A stretch of 64,000 nt of DNA from an uncultured Lachnospiraceae bacterium (GCA_947305245.1 CAMZDG010000002.1:124001-188000); one strand, 5' to 3'; positions 18,031 through 26,907 are shown, counted from the first letter of the stretch. A program made the numbers and translations. The notes: generated by a model from the sequence alone, not told the origin.

Positions 18031-18621
18031 CTATCGAACTCTCCCCATTTTCTCATCGCCGAAGGCCAAGTGCCACCAGGCCTTGCCGATCATGTCCTCT
18101 TTGTCCACGGGTCCAATGTTGGCCTGCCTGCTGTCCTCACCGTCCGTCGGATTGTCTCCGATGCAGAAAAACTGTCCGTTCTGTAAGGTCAGCTCCTCTG
18201 CGGCGATCCCCGCGGCCTCCACCTTTTCCGTCATCCACTCTGACGCGGCGCCATTGACGTAAAGCGTTCCGTCCTTGATCTGCACCTTGTCTCCGGGACC
18301 TGCAACGATCCTCTTTACGTAATAATGCGAATGCTCATTTCCCCGCGGCAGGAACACGACGACGTCGCCCTTTTTCGGGACGAGAAGCGTATAAGCGAAC
18401 CGATTGACCAAAACCTCCTGACCGTTCGACAGACCAGGCTCCATGGAGGAACCGACGACCTTACAGCGCATCCCAAAGAAATAAACACTCACCACGGCTA
18501 TAAATGTCGCGATCAGCATGAGCACCAGGCAGACCAGCAACTCGGAAACGATGGGAAAATGCTTCTTTTTTTCCGGCACGTAAAAGCTAAGTCCAGCTTT
18601 TTTCTTTTTCATTTCATTCAC
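18031..18621 (-). CDS. lepB: Signal peptidase I, second divergent copy
   Basis: About 196 residues with one membrane helix (LLVCLVLMLIATFIAVVSVYFF) and the catalytic boxes VGSSMEPGLSNGQ (Ser) and YYVKRIVAGPGDKV (Lys), then CIGDNPTDGEDSR. It differs from the other copy in the linker and in the third box, so the two may have different substrates. I chose the GTG at 18621 because AGGA lies 6 nt before it; an ATG at 18612 is the alternative. It follows the rplS terminator, so its expression probably depends on read-through or a weak promoter. Confidence 0.92.
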   Translation of the reverse strand: MNEMKKKKAGLSFYVPEKKKHFPIVSELLVCLVLMLIATFIAVVSVYFFGMRCKVVGSSMEPGLSNGQEVLVNRFAYTLLVPKKGDVVVFLPRGNEHSHYYVKRIVAGPGDKVQIKDGTLYVNGAASEWMTEKVEAAGIAAEELTLQNGQFFCIGDNPTDGEDSRQANIGPVDKEDMIGKAWWHLAFGDEKMGRVR

Positions 18622-18676
18622 GCCCAATCCTATGATACAAAACACCTAGCATAGTATAACACAGTTTTTAAAAATA

Positions 18677-18711
18677 GAAAAGGACGTTCACACAAGTAAA
18701 CGTCCTTTTTT
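18677..18711 (-). terminator. Terminator downstream of rplS
   Basis: Minus-strand hairpin AAAAGGACGTT / AACGTCCTTTT with a short loop; the stem ends in a T run. It separates rplS from the second lepB copy. Confidence 0.8.
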
Positions 18712-18722
18712 CTCATGGAAAC

Positions 18723-19076
18723 TTATTTCACGAGTTCTTTTACCTTAGCCTTCTTACCAACGCGGTCTCTCAGGTAGTTCAGCTTAGCGCGTCTTACCTT
18801 ACCATGACGGATCACTTCAACCTTCTCTACGTTAGGAGAATGAAGCGGCCAGGTCTTCTCAACGCCAACGCCGTTGGAAGTCTTTCTCACCGTAAAGGTC
18901 TCTCTGCTGCTTCCGCCCTGTCTCTTCAGAACGACGCCCTCGAAAACCTGTACTCTTTCGCGGTTACCTTCTTTGATCTTACCGTATACTCTAACGGTAT
19001 CGCCAACGTTGAACTCGGGAACTTCAGCCTTCAGCTGAGCAGTCTCGATTTCCTTGATAATGTCATATGCACTCAT
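18723..19076 (-). CDS. rplS: 50S ribosomal protein L19
   Basis: A 117-residue protein at the 30S-50S interface. It has the family pattern [38 protein letters not shown]-like [20 protein letters not shown] and the basic tail [18 protein letters not shown]. The ATG at 19076 is preceded by AAGGAGG with ideal spacing; the frame continues upstream but without support. It has its own promoter in addition to reading from trmD. Confidence 0.98.
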   Translation of the reverse strand: MSAYDIIKEIETAQLKAEVPEFNVGDTVRVYGKIKEGNRERVQVFEGVVLKRQGGSSRETFTVRKTSNGVGVEKTWPLHSPNVEKVEVIRHGKVRRAKLNYLRDRVGKKAKVKELVK

Positions 19077-19150
19077 CTTTGTGCCTCCTTTATTAAATTT
19101 GACGTTCTTAATACCATTCCGGTAACAGAGGACCATCTCTTCTTAGCAAC
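19077..19150 (-). promoter_or_regulatory. rplS 5' leader, possible L19 autoregulatory leader
   Basis: About 70 nt of untranslated RNA between the mapped -10 and the rplS ribosome site, with a possible short stem-loop around GGTCCTCTGTTACCGGAATGG. Firmicute L19 leaders are a known class. The assignment here rests on position only. Confidence 0.35.
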
Positions 19151-19156
19151 TTTGAT

Positions 19157-19185
19157 ATAATACCATAGAATTCTTAGGAATGCAA
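19157..19185 (-). promoter_or_regulatory. Promoter of rplS
   Basis: TTGCAT (19180-19185), 17-nt spacer, TATTAT (19157-19162). It lies in the 117-nt gap behind trmD. Confidence 0.7.
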
Positions 19186-19193
19186 GCCTTTTT

Positions 19194-20624
19194 TTATTTT
19201 TCCCCACGACGCCGATAGGTCCAGAACACCGTACGGCTTCCGACATAGAGTCCCATCTTCTCCTGCATCTTCAGGGAAGCAACATTATGCACGCGAATAT
19301 GCGCATACGGGATCCCGCCATGCTCTAAGCTCCAGTTGACCAGATAGCTTGCCAGGGACGATCCGATGCTCGTCCTTCGATACTTCGGCTCCACATATAA
19401 AAGCCCAAGGCTTCCGCCGTCGTGAACGCCGCAAAATCCGGCGATCTCTCCGTCCTGCCATGCCGCAAAGAATTCTCCGCTAAGGATGCGGTCCCGAAGA
19501 TATTCTCTCGCCTTTCCGTCCCCGTAATTCGCTGAGGCATACTCCAGCGCCTCGATGGGATAAGGCCGGATGTCCTTATGCGCGATGGGAAGCGCCGTGT
19601 GCTGCGTATATACGCTTTGATAGCACTCATCCCCGACCTGAAGGCCCCACTCGCTCTCTAAGATTCCGTTGATGGCTGCGCAGTTATGTAACAGAAGTCC
19701 TGTATCCTTTGGCACGTACTGAAGGAGCTTTTCCCCCTGCTCTAAGGTCTCGCAGCAGAGCATGATCAGGTGTCCGTCTAAGCTTTGACATACGGCTGCA
19801 TCACCTTCCACATGGAGGATCTTCACCTTTCCCTTCAGAAGGGAATCGATCATATATGCATTCTCTTTTTTATGCTTCATCAGCCGGGCAGCCAGTTGCT
19901 CCCTTGCCGCATATTTCTCATACAGATCCGGGCGCCAGCGCTTTGTCCTCTCCTTTGACTGTTCCAGTCGCCAGGCTTTGATCTTCTTATGGTCTCCGGA
20001 CAGGAGCACCTCGGGAACGGCCTTTCCGTGCCAGACCTCCGGTCTGGAATACTGCGGGTATTCAAGCAGGTCATTTTCAAAGCTCTCCGTCTGCGCGGAC
20101 TCCTCACTGCCGAGCACGCCCGGGATCAGTCTTGAAACGGCGTCGATCATCACCATGGCCGGCAGTTCACCGCCCGTCAGCACGTAATCTCCGATGGACA
20201 CCTGATCCGTGACGATCTCCTCCAGAACGCGTTCGTCAATCCCCTCATAATGTCCGCAAAGAAAGATCAGTTGCTCCTCCTTTGCGAAGTCCTTCGCGAG
20301 CTTCTGGGAAAAAGGAGTCCCCTGAGGCGTTACGTAAACCGTACGGACCCTGCGCCCTTCTTGCGCGCCTTCTTTTCCGGAGGTCAGACCTGTGGACTTT
20401 ACCACGTCCTCCCAGGCATCGAAAACGGGCTGCGCCTGCATGAGCATGCCCGCACCGCCGCCATAGGTATAATCATCAACTTTTCCATGCTTTTCCTGCG
20501 TATAATCCCGAATGTCGACCGCGTGGATCTCGATCAGGTTCTTTTCCATGGCACGCTTTAGGATGGAGTTATTGCACCCCTCCCGGATCATGTCAGGAAA
20601 CAGCGTTAATACGTGAAAGATCAT
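19194..20624 (-). CDS. trmD: TrmD tRNA (m1G37) methyltransferase fused to a GNAT acetyltransferase
   Basis: A single 476-residue frame. Residues 1 to about 245 are TrmD, the SPOUT methyltransferase that methylates G37 of tRNA: YGGGAGMLMQAQPVFDAW, FLCGHYEGIDERVLEEIV, the knot SIGDYVLTGGELPAM and the tail RPDLYEKY. From about 260 to the end is a GCN5-type N-acetyltransferase: GEIAGFCGVHDGGSLGLLYV, the RRTSIGSSLASYLV acetyl-CoA loop and IRVHNVASLKMQEKMG. Normal TrmD is about 240 residues. There is no stop or internal ribosome site at the junction (KHKKENAYMIDSLL). The gene lies between rimM and rplS as usual. The acetylation target is unknown. Confidence 0.94.
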   Translation of the reverse strand: MIFHVLTLFPDMIREGCNNSILKRAMEKNLIEIHAVDIRDYTQEKHGKVDDYTYGGGAGMLMQAQPVFDAWEDVVKSTGLTSGKEGAQEGRRVRTVYVTPQGTPFSQKLAKDFAKEEQLIFLCGHYEGIDERVLEEIVTDQVSIGDYVLTGGELPAMVMIDAVSRLIPGVLGSEESAQTESFENDLLEYPQYSRPEVWHGKAVPEVLLSGDHKKIKAWRLEQSKERTKRWRPDLYEKYAAREQLAARLMKHKKENAYMIDSLLKGKVKILHVEGDAAVCQSLDGHLIMLCCETLEQGEKLLQYVPKDTGLLLHNCAAINGILESEWGLQVGDECYQSVYTQHTALPIAHKDIRPYPIEALEYASANYGDGKAREYLRDRILSGEFFAAWQDGEIAGFCGVHDGGSLGLLYVEPKYRRTSIGSSLASYLVNWSLEHGGIPYAHIRVHNVASLKMQEKMGLYVGSRTVFWTYRRRGEK

Positions 20625-20657
20625 AAACTTATCTCCCGTGCTCTATTCACAAAAGGA

Positions 20658-21170
20658 TCAAAGGAGTCCATCCAATACGTGAACCAAAAGATAGCCTTCC
20701 TCGGGACTTACCTGTAGGACGCACTGCTTGATCGCGGGCAAAAGAAGCTCCCTGCCGTCATGCATTTTGATCACATAGACATCATTGGCACCTGTGGCCA
20801 TCACGTCCTCGATCACGCCTATTTCAGCCCGATCCTTGTCGTCGTCTAAAACCTTCAGTCCGATCAGATCTGCAATAAAATATTCATCCTTTTGCAGTCT
20901 GACCGCCTTCTCCCTGGGAACGTAAAGGCTGCACTGACGCAGCTTTTCTACGCTGTCCCTGTCATCAAAGCCCTTGAGCTTTAAGATGACCATCTGCTTA
21001 AAGAACTTTACGCTCTCAATCTCCGTGACCTTTTCGGTCTTTCCCTGCACCAAGATGACTTCCTTTAACCTTCGAAAGCGCTTGGGGTCATCCGTGGTGG
21101 GAAATACGTTCACTTCTCCGGCAACGCCGTGCGGTGAAGTGATCACGCCAACCTGAAATCTTGTCTCCAT
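20658..21170 (-). CDS. rimM: 16S rRNA processing protein RimM
   Basis: A 170-residue 30S maturation factor that binds S19. The N-terminal RimM barrel starts RFQVGVITSPHGVAGEVNVFP with TTDDPKRFRRLKEV, and the PRC-barrel half contains YFIADLIGLKVLDDD and LLLPAIKQCVLQVSPEEG. Length is standard. It precedes trmD by 33 bp in the conserved rpsP-khpA-rimM-trmD-rplS string. Confidence 0.97.
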   Translation of the reverse strand: METRFQVGVITSPHGVAGEVNVFPTTDDPKRFRRLKEVILVQGKTEKVTEIESVKFFKQMVILKLKGFDDRDSVEKLRQCSLYVPREKAVRLQKDEYFIADLIGLKVLDDDKDRAEIGVIEDVMATGANDVYVIKMHDGRELLLPAIKQCVLQVSPEEGYLLVHVLDGLL

Positions 21171-21228
21171 ACAGTTTCACCCTCATTGTGTTACAAAAGC
21201 ATCTGCCAAAGCCATGCAGACAGTACGA

Positions 21229-21255
21229 GAGACCGCCTCGCGCAGAAGCGGTCTC
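21229..21255. other. Intercistronic hairpin between khpA and rimM
   Basis: GAGACCGC and GCGGTCTC, 8-bp arms around an 11-nt loop. There is no T run on the minus strand, so it is more likely an mRNA processing or stability element than a terminator. Confidence 0.5.
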
Positions 21256-21270
21256 TTTCGGCTGTTTTGA

Positions 21271-21498
21271 TCAAACGATCTCAACGTCAACTCTGGTGTT
21301 GTCCTTAAAGGAAGCTGCCTTGACAACGGTACGGATCGCCTTTGCGATCCTTCCCTGCTTTCCAATCACCTTACCCATATCGGAGGCAGCCACGTGAAGC
21401 TCAATTACGACATTCTTTCCTTCCGTCTTCTCGGTCACAACAACTTCGTCGGGATTTTCAACTAGCGCTTTCGCTACTACTTCTACCAATTCCTTCAT
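21271..21498 (-). CDS. khpA: KH-domain RNA-binding protein KhpA (YlqC)
   Basis: A 75-residue single KH domain protein that partners KhpB in RNA binding and cell-division control. The KH core is HVAASDMGKVIGKQGRIAKAIRTVVKAAS, with the GKQG loop that contacts RNA. GGAGGT lies 7 nt before the ATG at 21498; the further upstream ATG at 21513 is not supported. It sits between rpsP and rimM. Confidence 0.96.
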   Translation of the reverse strand: MKELVEVVAKALVENPDEVVVTEKTEGKNVVIELHVAASDMGKVIGKQGRIAKAIRTVVKAASFKDNTRVDVEIV

Positions 21499-21523
21499 AA
21501 ATCCCACCTCCAATAAGTTCGGA

Positions 21524-21769
21524 TTACTTCTCGATGCCGGCAGCCTTGAACAGCTTTCCTACAACCTCGGTAGGCTGAGCGCCGTTTGCAAGCCACTTCT
21601 TAGCAAGCTCCTCATTGATCTTGAAGGTAGAAGGATCGGTGGAAGGATCGTAGGTACCGATCTCCTCGATAAATCTGCCGTCTCTGGGGGAACGGGAGTC
21701 AGCAACGATAATTCTGTAAAAAGGTGCCTTCTTCTGTCCCATTCTTCTTAATCTGATCTTTACTGCCAT
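21524..21769 (-). CDS. rpsP: 30S ribosomal protein S16
   Basis: An 81-residue ribosomal protein with the usual start [20 protein letters not shown], followed by [20 protein letters not shown] and the tail [20 protein letters not shown]. The ribosome site AGGAAAAAAGAAATG is purine-rich. It follows ffh after a 114-bp gap that contains a terminator-like hairpin. Confidence 0.98.
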   Translation of the reverse strand: MAVKIRLRRMGQKKAPFYRIIVADSRSPRDGRFIEEIGTYDPSTDPSTFKINEELAKKWLANGAQPTEVVGKLFKAAGIEK

Positions 21770-21810
21770 TTCTTTTTTCCTCCATTTGAATCAAAAATTT
21801 TATCTACTCA

Positions 21811-21845
21811 AAAATCATCTTCGGGGATCCGATTCGTGATTTTTT
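21811..21845 (-). terminator. Terminator or attenuator between ffh and rpsP
   Basis: Minus strand AAAATCACGAATCGG, short loop, CCGAAGATGATTTTT. The interrupted stem ends in a T5 run. It could limit read-through from ffh into the ribosomal protein genes. Confidence 0.5.
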
Positions 21846-21883
21846 CGTCAAATTGATCGGACGTTTCGTCCTATTGTTAAGAG

Positions 21884-23251
21884 CTAGAACGGAAATCTTC
21901 CGCCCTTCATGCCGGGGAATCCAAAACCGCCGTGTCTCTTTCCGCCCATGCCTCCGAATTGCTTCATCATCTTCTGGCTCTGCTCGAACTGCTTGATAAA
22001 GCGGTTCACGACGGCGATGTCCACGCCTGCGCCCTTCGCGATGCGGAACTTCCTCTGGGGATTTAAGATCTTGGGGTTTCTTCTCTCCTTGACGGTCATG
22101 GAAAGCACAATGGCTTCCATCTGCTTCATCTGCTTTTCGTCGATCATGCCCTCTAAGTCAGAGGCCTTCATGCCCATGCCGGGGAGCATGCCGAGAATGC
22201 TTGCAAGTCCGCCCATGTTACGCATCTGTTTCATGCTCTCGAGATAGTCCTCAAAGTCGAACTTTCCCTTCTTCATGCGATCCGCCATGTCACGGCTCTT
22301 GTCTTCATCTATGTCGATGGCTTCCTGTGCCTTCTCGATCAGAGTCAGCACGTCGCCCATGCCAAGGATCCTGTTCGCCATACGGTCGGGATAGAACTGC
22401 TCCATGTCCGTGAGCTTCTCGCCCATGCTCACGTAAAGGATCGGCTTCCCCGTCACGGCCTTGATCGAAAGGGCCGCACCGCCTCTGGTGTCGCCATCCA
22501 TCTTTGAGAGGATCACGCCGTCGACGCCAACCTTCTGATTGAACTCATTCGCAACGTTCACAGCATCCTGACCGGTCATGGCATCCACCACCAGAAGCGT
22601 CTGATGCACGGTGACGTTCTCCTTGATCTCCTGAAGCTCTGCCATCATGTCTTCATCCACGTGAAGTCGTCCGGCAGTATCGAGGATCACAACGTTATAT
22701 CCGTTCTTTTCAGCATATTGCAAAGCACCCTTCGCGATCTCCACGGGCTTTACGTTCGTTCCCATGTCAAACACGTCGATACCGATCTTATCTCCGTTCA
22801 CGTGGAGCTGTTCCACTGCAGCGGGACGATACACGTCGCAGGCAACGAGAAGGCATTTCTTGCCCTTCTGACGAAACTTTCCTGCGAGCTTGGCGGTTGC
22901 AGTCGTTTTACCTGCACCCTGAAGACCTGCCATCATGATGACCGTGATGGCCTTGCCCGGCTGGAACTGAACCTCCGTGGTCTCGCTCCCCATCAGGGCG
23001 ATCATCTCTTCGTTTACGATCTTGATCACCATCTGCCCGGGATTTAAGCCATTCATGACATCCTGTCCAATGGCACGCTCTTCCACGGATTTCACAAACT
23101 GTTTTACTACCTTAAAGTTTACGTCTGCCTCAAGCAGCGCCATCTTGACTTCCTTTAAGGCGGCCTTTACGTCCTCCTCGGAAAGCTTTCCCTTTCCGCG
23201 AAGGTTCTTGAATATATTTTGAAGTTTATCGGTTAAACTCTCAAATGCCAC
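21884..23251 (-). CDS. ffh: Signal recognition particle protein Ffh
   Basis: GTPase that binds 4.5S RNA and targets nascent membrane proteins. The 455 residues divide into an N domain (1-90), a G domain with MAGLQGAGKTTATAKLA, DVYRPAAVEQL and LDTAGRLHVDEDM, and a methionine-rich M domain from about 300 with MTVKERRNPKILN and RFRIAKGAG-type RNA contacts. The C-terminus is Gly/Phe/Met-rich. It follows ylxM by 13 bp, the standard ylxM-ffh arrangement. Confidence 0.98.
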   Translation of the reverse strand: MAFESLTDKLQNIFKNLRGKGKLSEEDVKAALKEVKMALLEADVNFKVVKQFVKSVEERAIGQDVMNGLNPGQMVIKIVNEEMIALMGSETTEVQFQPGKAITVIMMAGLQGAGKTTATAKLAGKFRQKGKKCLLVACDVYRPAAVEQLHVNGDKIGIDVFDMGTNVKPVEIAKGALQYAEKNGYNVVILDTAGRLHVDEDMMAELQEIKENVTVHQTLLVVDAMTGQDAVNVANEFNQKVGVDGVILSKMDGDTRGGAALSIKAVTGKPILYVSMGEKLTDMEQFYPDRMANRILGMGDVLTLIEKAQEAIDIDEDKSRDMADRMKKGKFDFEDYLESMKQMRNMGGLASILGMLPGMGMKASDLEGMIDEKQMKQMEAIVLSMTVKERRNPKILNPQRKFRIAKGAGVDIAVVNRFIKQFEQSQKMMKQFGGMGGKRHGGFGFPGMKGGRFPF

Positions 23252-23264
23252 GCTGATACTCCTT

Positions 23265-23654
23265 TCAAAGCGTATCCAGTAAATCTTTGGTCAGCCTTCG
23301 GATCTCCAGAAGACGCCCTGCGGGGTCCATGTCAGTCCGCTTGCCCTTCCCGGCTTCCGATCCATCATGCTCCTTAGGCGGATCCAGCTGCGTAAGTGCA
23401 TCGATCTGCGCGATCTTTTCCTTTGCCTTGGCAAAGCGGCTACACAGATGGAGCCTTTCCTCATACTCCGAAAGGATCTTGTCACAACGCTTGATGAGAT
23501 CATGCACGCCCTGCCTGCTGATCCCCTGCTCCGCCGCGATCTCACCCAAAGACATGTCATCAAATACGGCAGCCTCATACACTTTTCTTTGATGCTCCGT
23601 CAGCAGGTCTCCGTAAAAGTCATAGAGGAGCGCCTGTTCATAAATCTTATCCAT
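23265..23654 (-). CDS. ylxM: YlxM-type helix-turn-helix protein, SRP-associated
   Basis: A 129-residue protein of UPF0122. A sigma-70 region 4-like helix-turn-helix is visible: [20 protein letters not shown] followed by [20 protein letters not shown]. Known YlxM proteins bind SRP components and tune ffh function. The C-terminal 40 residues are a charged extension. Frames extend upstream to 23765, but the ATG at 23654 ([10 protein letters not shown]) matches the family start. It is the first gene of the ffh-rpsP-trmD string. Confidence 0.93.
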   Translation of the reverse strand: MDKIYEQALLYDFYGDLLTEHQRKVYEAAVFDDMSLGEIAAEQGISRQGVHDLIKRCDKILSEYEERLHLCSRFAKAKEKIAQIDALTQLDPPKEHDGSEAGKGKRTDMDPAGRLLEIRRLTKDLLDTL

Positions 23655-23730
23655 GAACCTTTCCCTCTTCGCGGCCGCTTGTAACTCCTTGGTTTCACAG
23701 GGTAAAGCTACTTTTTCGCCATAATGGAAC

Positions 23731-23752
23731 GAGGCGTCCCTAAGGACACCTC
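23731..23752 (-). other. Leader hairpin of the ylxM transcript
   Basis: GAGGTGTCC and GGGACGCCTC form a stem just after the predicted transcription start. It is probably a 5' mRNA stabiliser. Confidence 0.5.
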
Positions 23753-23756
23753 GGTT

Positions 23757-23785
23757 ATCATACAATAGATTTACTTAGCTGTCAA
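23757..23785 (-). promoter_or_regulatory. Strong promoter of the ylxM-ffh-rpsP operon
   Basis: Perfect TTGACA (23780-23785), 17-nt spacer, TATGAT (23757-23762). Leader of about 95 nt before ylxM. Confidence 0.88.
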
Positions 23786-23796
23786 GTATTTTTTCT

Positions 23797-26700
23797 TTAC
23801 ACCCTGAAATAATACTCGATCCCCTCCCCTTCCTGAGAGACATAGGGGCCATACATGGGGATGTTGCAGCAGAGCGTCTTCCTCCCGGCAGGGAACAGGA
23901 GCTCATATCCACTGCTAGAATGCAGGCCCGGAAGTTCGCTTTCGTCGCCGCCAAAGGAGATCACCTTCGCAGAGGAACCGATCTTTAATGGGAATTGCCC
24001 TTTGGGCGGCTTCGCGTAGAGCTCTTCCTTCTTTCCGAACTCGAAATAGGAATAACCGAGTGCAGGCTCAACCTGGCGAGGTTCCCTTGCCCTCTCTGTC
24101 AGGAGCAACTTTTGGTTCTTATCATAAAAACTGACCTCTCCCGTCTTTTTCATGACTCTGGCAAAGCCCTTGGGAAGACAGACGTCGACATAGTCACGGG
24201 CTTCCTTCACCTGTGCCCTGGATGGGCCCGCTTCTTTCAGAAGGCTTTCCGCACCTTTCGGGAAGGCCTTTCCCTGTCCCTTTTGGAAGCAGACTCTCAA
24301 GATCGAATCGCCGATCCCTTCCACTCTTAAAACGCCGTAGGAGCTGATAAACTGGACTGCCGTCTTTTCCTTTAAGCACATTTTGACGCTGCAGTCGATC
24401 CTTGAATGCCCGAGGGGCTGAAGCTCCTTTTGCTCCGGCATGGAACCGAATTCCCGCTCCAGACGGGGGTTTTTCACCGGTTTGTCAGATTTCCTGGCGC
24501 TGGCGCCCTCCGAAAGCTTCTCCTCCAAATAGGATGGCAGCTTGACGCCATTTTTAATCCTTGCGGCCTTTCCACCGATCTGACGGTGGCTCTCCGTTTT
24601 CCTTTCAGAGCTCGCCTTCCCGTCCTGCGATGCCTTCATGATCTTTTGGGCTTCGCTAATCTCAATTCTTCGAGGTCCGACGTAGTGTCTTTCCTGGATC
24701 AGGACTTCGCCCCACTCAGCGCGCTCCTTTGCGACCTCCGCATGGGTCTTTTCTTCCTCCACGGGAAGTGCCTTTCGCTTTGGCTTATCGCTCTCCGTGA
24801 CGGCCTGCCGTATCTTGTTCTCCTCGACCGGCTTTGCGATCAGAGGCGTCAATTCTCCCGTGTATAACACTGCCAATTCATGTAACGCTCTTGTGGTTGC
24901 CACATAGAGCTTCTTTACGTTTCCATCATCTTCCGGATAGTTTTTCGCATTGCAGTCATAGATCAGCACTGCGTCAAATTCCAGACCCTTGACTAGTTCC
25001 AGCGGCAGAACGATGACGCCATTTCCAAATCCCAGGTTCTCGCCGCTTCCCGGGAGGAGCTTGATCCTTCTTCCAAGCTGACGGTTGACGCGCTCCGCAA
25101 TCTCCGCATTGGAACATACCACTGCAATGGTCTCATATCCCTTCCTCTGCCATGCCTTGATCACATTCACGGCTTCGTCCTGCATACTCTTTTCATCCGC
25201 GGCGCCCTTTGTGACCACCGCTTCGCCATGCCTGATAATGGGCTGGACGGGATAGACCTGGAAGCTGCCGTGATGCAGCACGTTCGTGGCATAATCCGAA
25301 ATCTCCACGGTATTACGATAGCTCTTTCGAAGGAGTCCAAAGTAATCGAACTCGTCCGGAAGCATCAGCTCCCGCAGCTCCTGCCAGTCATTGAGGCCAT
25401 AATCGATAAAGATGTTCTGCGCGACGTCACCCATGATGGTATAGGTACAAGTGCTCAGACAATACTTCAGGCAGCAGTATGCCATCATTCCGAAGTCCTG
25501 CGCCTCGTCAATGACCACGTGTCCGGCTTCGCGGATGATCTCGGTCTCCTTCAGTCTCTTATAGAGGTAAGCAAGCGCCGCAAGATCATAGACGTCGAAC
25601 TCTCCCTCCGGTCTTGCTACCTGAAAGCCCTTCGCGACCTGTTCGGTCAGGAAATCCTCATAGAGATCAAAGACCGAACCCTTCCATTCCCTTCTTCCAA
25701 AGTATAGCCCGTAGACCCTGCGAAGACGCTTTTTCTCGTCCTCCGAGTAGGAATAGTATTTCCCGCAGATTTCATTTTCTAGCTTCCCGAGGAGCCGCTC
25801 CGTCAGGAGGGATACCTTATCCGCCCTCGAAAGCTTATCAAACCTCGTAAGCAACGCTTCAATGGTTTCACCGCTCATCAGCCTGACCTGATTCTTTTCC
25901 AGCACGACGTCCTCCAGCGGGAAAAGGCTCCACTCATAGGTCCTCGCGAACTGCTCCAGCGCCTGAAACCACGCCTTGGTACCCTTGATCGGTTCAGTCA
26001 CGCCCCTGACCACGGGTTTTACTTTATATTTCTTTGGCTCCCAGTCCTCATAGAGGAGTCTTACAAAGAGCTGTTCCATCGTCATTTGCGAGACGCCATA
26101 TACATTGAGCTCCGGAAGCACTCCCGTGATATAATTCAGCAAGACCTGATTGCTGCCGATGACGTAAAAGTCTTCCGGCTTATATTCGAGCTCATAATTG
26201 TATAAGATGTAGGAGATGCGGTGCATGGCGACCGTGGTCTTTCCGGAACCTGCCGCACCCTGAATGATCATGTTGTGCTGCGGCTTCTTTCGTATGACCT
26301 CATTTTGTTCCTGCTGGATCGTCGCGATGATCTCACCGAGCACTGCCTTCTTATTCTTGGCCAGATACTTGGTCAAAAGTTCATCATTGGCAACCACGTC
26401 ACTGTCATAGAAATCCTTGAGTTTTTCGTCTTCGATCTCATACGTGCGCTTTCGCTTTAAGTCGATCTCAAACTTCCCCTCGCCCTTCACGCGATAGCTC
26501 GTCTTCCCCATTCCCGAGTCATAATAGACGCTCGCGATGGGAGCACGCCAGTCGATGACCTCCGGATGCGCCGGATCTCTTGCGATCACGGAGCGGCCAA
26601 TGTAGTAGCATTCCTGCTTTTTCAGGTTCGCATCCACGAAATCGATCCGTCCGAAATAGGGCTTCTTGCTTGCCCCGGCCGCCCTGCGAAGTTCCTGGTT

Positions 26701-26907
26701 CGCATGCTTGAATCTTGCATCCGCGCTGTGCCAGAGGGCTTGCTGTTCCTTGTCCGCTTCGTCAAACTCCTCCTGCATGGCATGCAGCTCTGCTTCCAAA
26801 GACTTGACTTCGTTTTTGACGTTCTCCAGTTTTCCCTTGGCGATCCCCAGGATCTCCTCCAGCCGCTTTTCTTCCTCTTGCCTCGTAATTCCAGGTATTT
26901 GACTCAT
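23797..26907 (-). CDS. helD: HelD-like superfamily 1 helicase with a GH31 N-domain-like C-terminus
   Basis: A 1036-residue protein. Residues 1-80 form a coiled coil typical of HelD, which inserts into RNA polymerase and releases it from DNA. The UvrD-type motor follows: QGAAGSGKTTVAMHR (Walker A, near 217), VIDEAQDFGMMAYC, LLRKSYRNTVEIS and the late motif VATTRALHEL near 675. A charged, low-complexity linker spans about 700-835. From 838 to the end there is a beta-rich segment (GVLRVEGIGDSILRV, GKAFPKGAESL, TGEVSFYDKNQKLLLTER, SSSGYELLF, EGIEYYFRV). To my reading it matches the N-terminal beta-sandwich of GH31 alpha-glycosidases, without the catalytic barrel. Known HelD proteins are about 700-780 residues. 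The helicase call is firm; the tail call is inference from pattern. Confidence 0.88.
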   Translation of the reverse strand: MSQIPGITRQEEEKRLEEILGIAKGKLENVKNEVKSLEAELHAMQEEFDEADKEQQALWHSADARFKHANQELRRAAGASKKPYFGRIDFVDANLKKQECYYIGRSVIARDPAHPEVIDWRAPIASVYYDSGMGKTSYRVKGEGKFEIDLKRKRTYEIEDEKLKDFYDSDVVANDELLTKYLAKNKKAVLGEIIATIQQEQNEVIRKKPQHNMIIQGAAGSGKTTVAMHRISYILYNYELEYKPEDFYVIGSNQVLLNYITGVLPELNVYGVSQMTMEQLFVRLLYEDWEPKKYKVKPVVRGVTEPIKGTKAWFQALEQFARTYEWSLFPLEDVVLEKNQVRLMSGETIEALLTRFDKLSRADKVSLLTERLLGKLENEICGKYYSYSEDEKKRLRRVYGLYFGRREWKGSVFDLYEDFLTEQVAKGFQVARPEGEFDVYDLAALAYLYKRLKETEIIREAGHVVIDEAQDFGMMAYCCLKYCLSTCTYTIMGDVAQNIFIDYGLNDWQELRELMLPDEFDYFGLLRKSYRNTVEISDYATNVLHHGSFQVYPVQPIIRHGEAVVTKGAADEKSMQDEAVNVIKAWQRKGYETIAVVCSNAEIAERVNRQLGRRIKLLPGSGENLGFGNGVIVLPLELVKGLEFDAVLIYDCNAKNYPEDDGNVKKLYVATTRALHELAVLYTGELTPLIAKPVEENKIRQAVTESDKPKRKALPVEEEKTHAEVAKERAEWGEVLIQERHYVGPRRIEISEAQKIMKASQDGKASSERKTESHRQIGGKAARIKNGVKLPSYLEEKLSEGASARKSDKPVKNPRLEREFGSMPEQKELQPLGHSRIDCSVKMCLKEKTAVQFISSYGVLRVEGIGDSILRVCFQKGQGKAFPKGAESLLKEAGPSRAQVKEARDYVDVCLPKGFARVMKKTGEVSFYDKNQKLLLTERAREPRQVEPALGYSYFEFGKKEELYAKPPKGQFPLKIGSSAKVISFGGDESELPGLHSSSGYELLFPAGRKTLCCNIPMYGPYVSQEGEGIEYYFRV

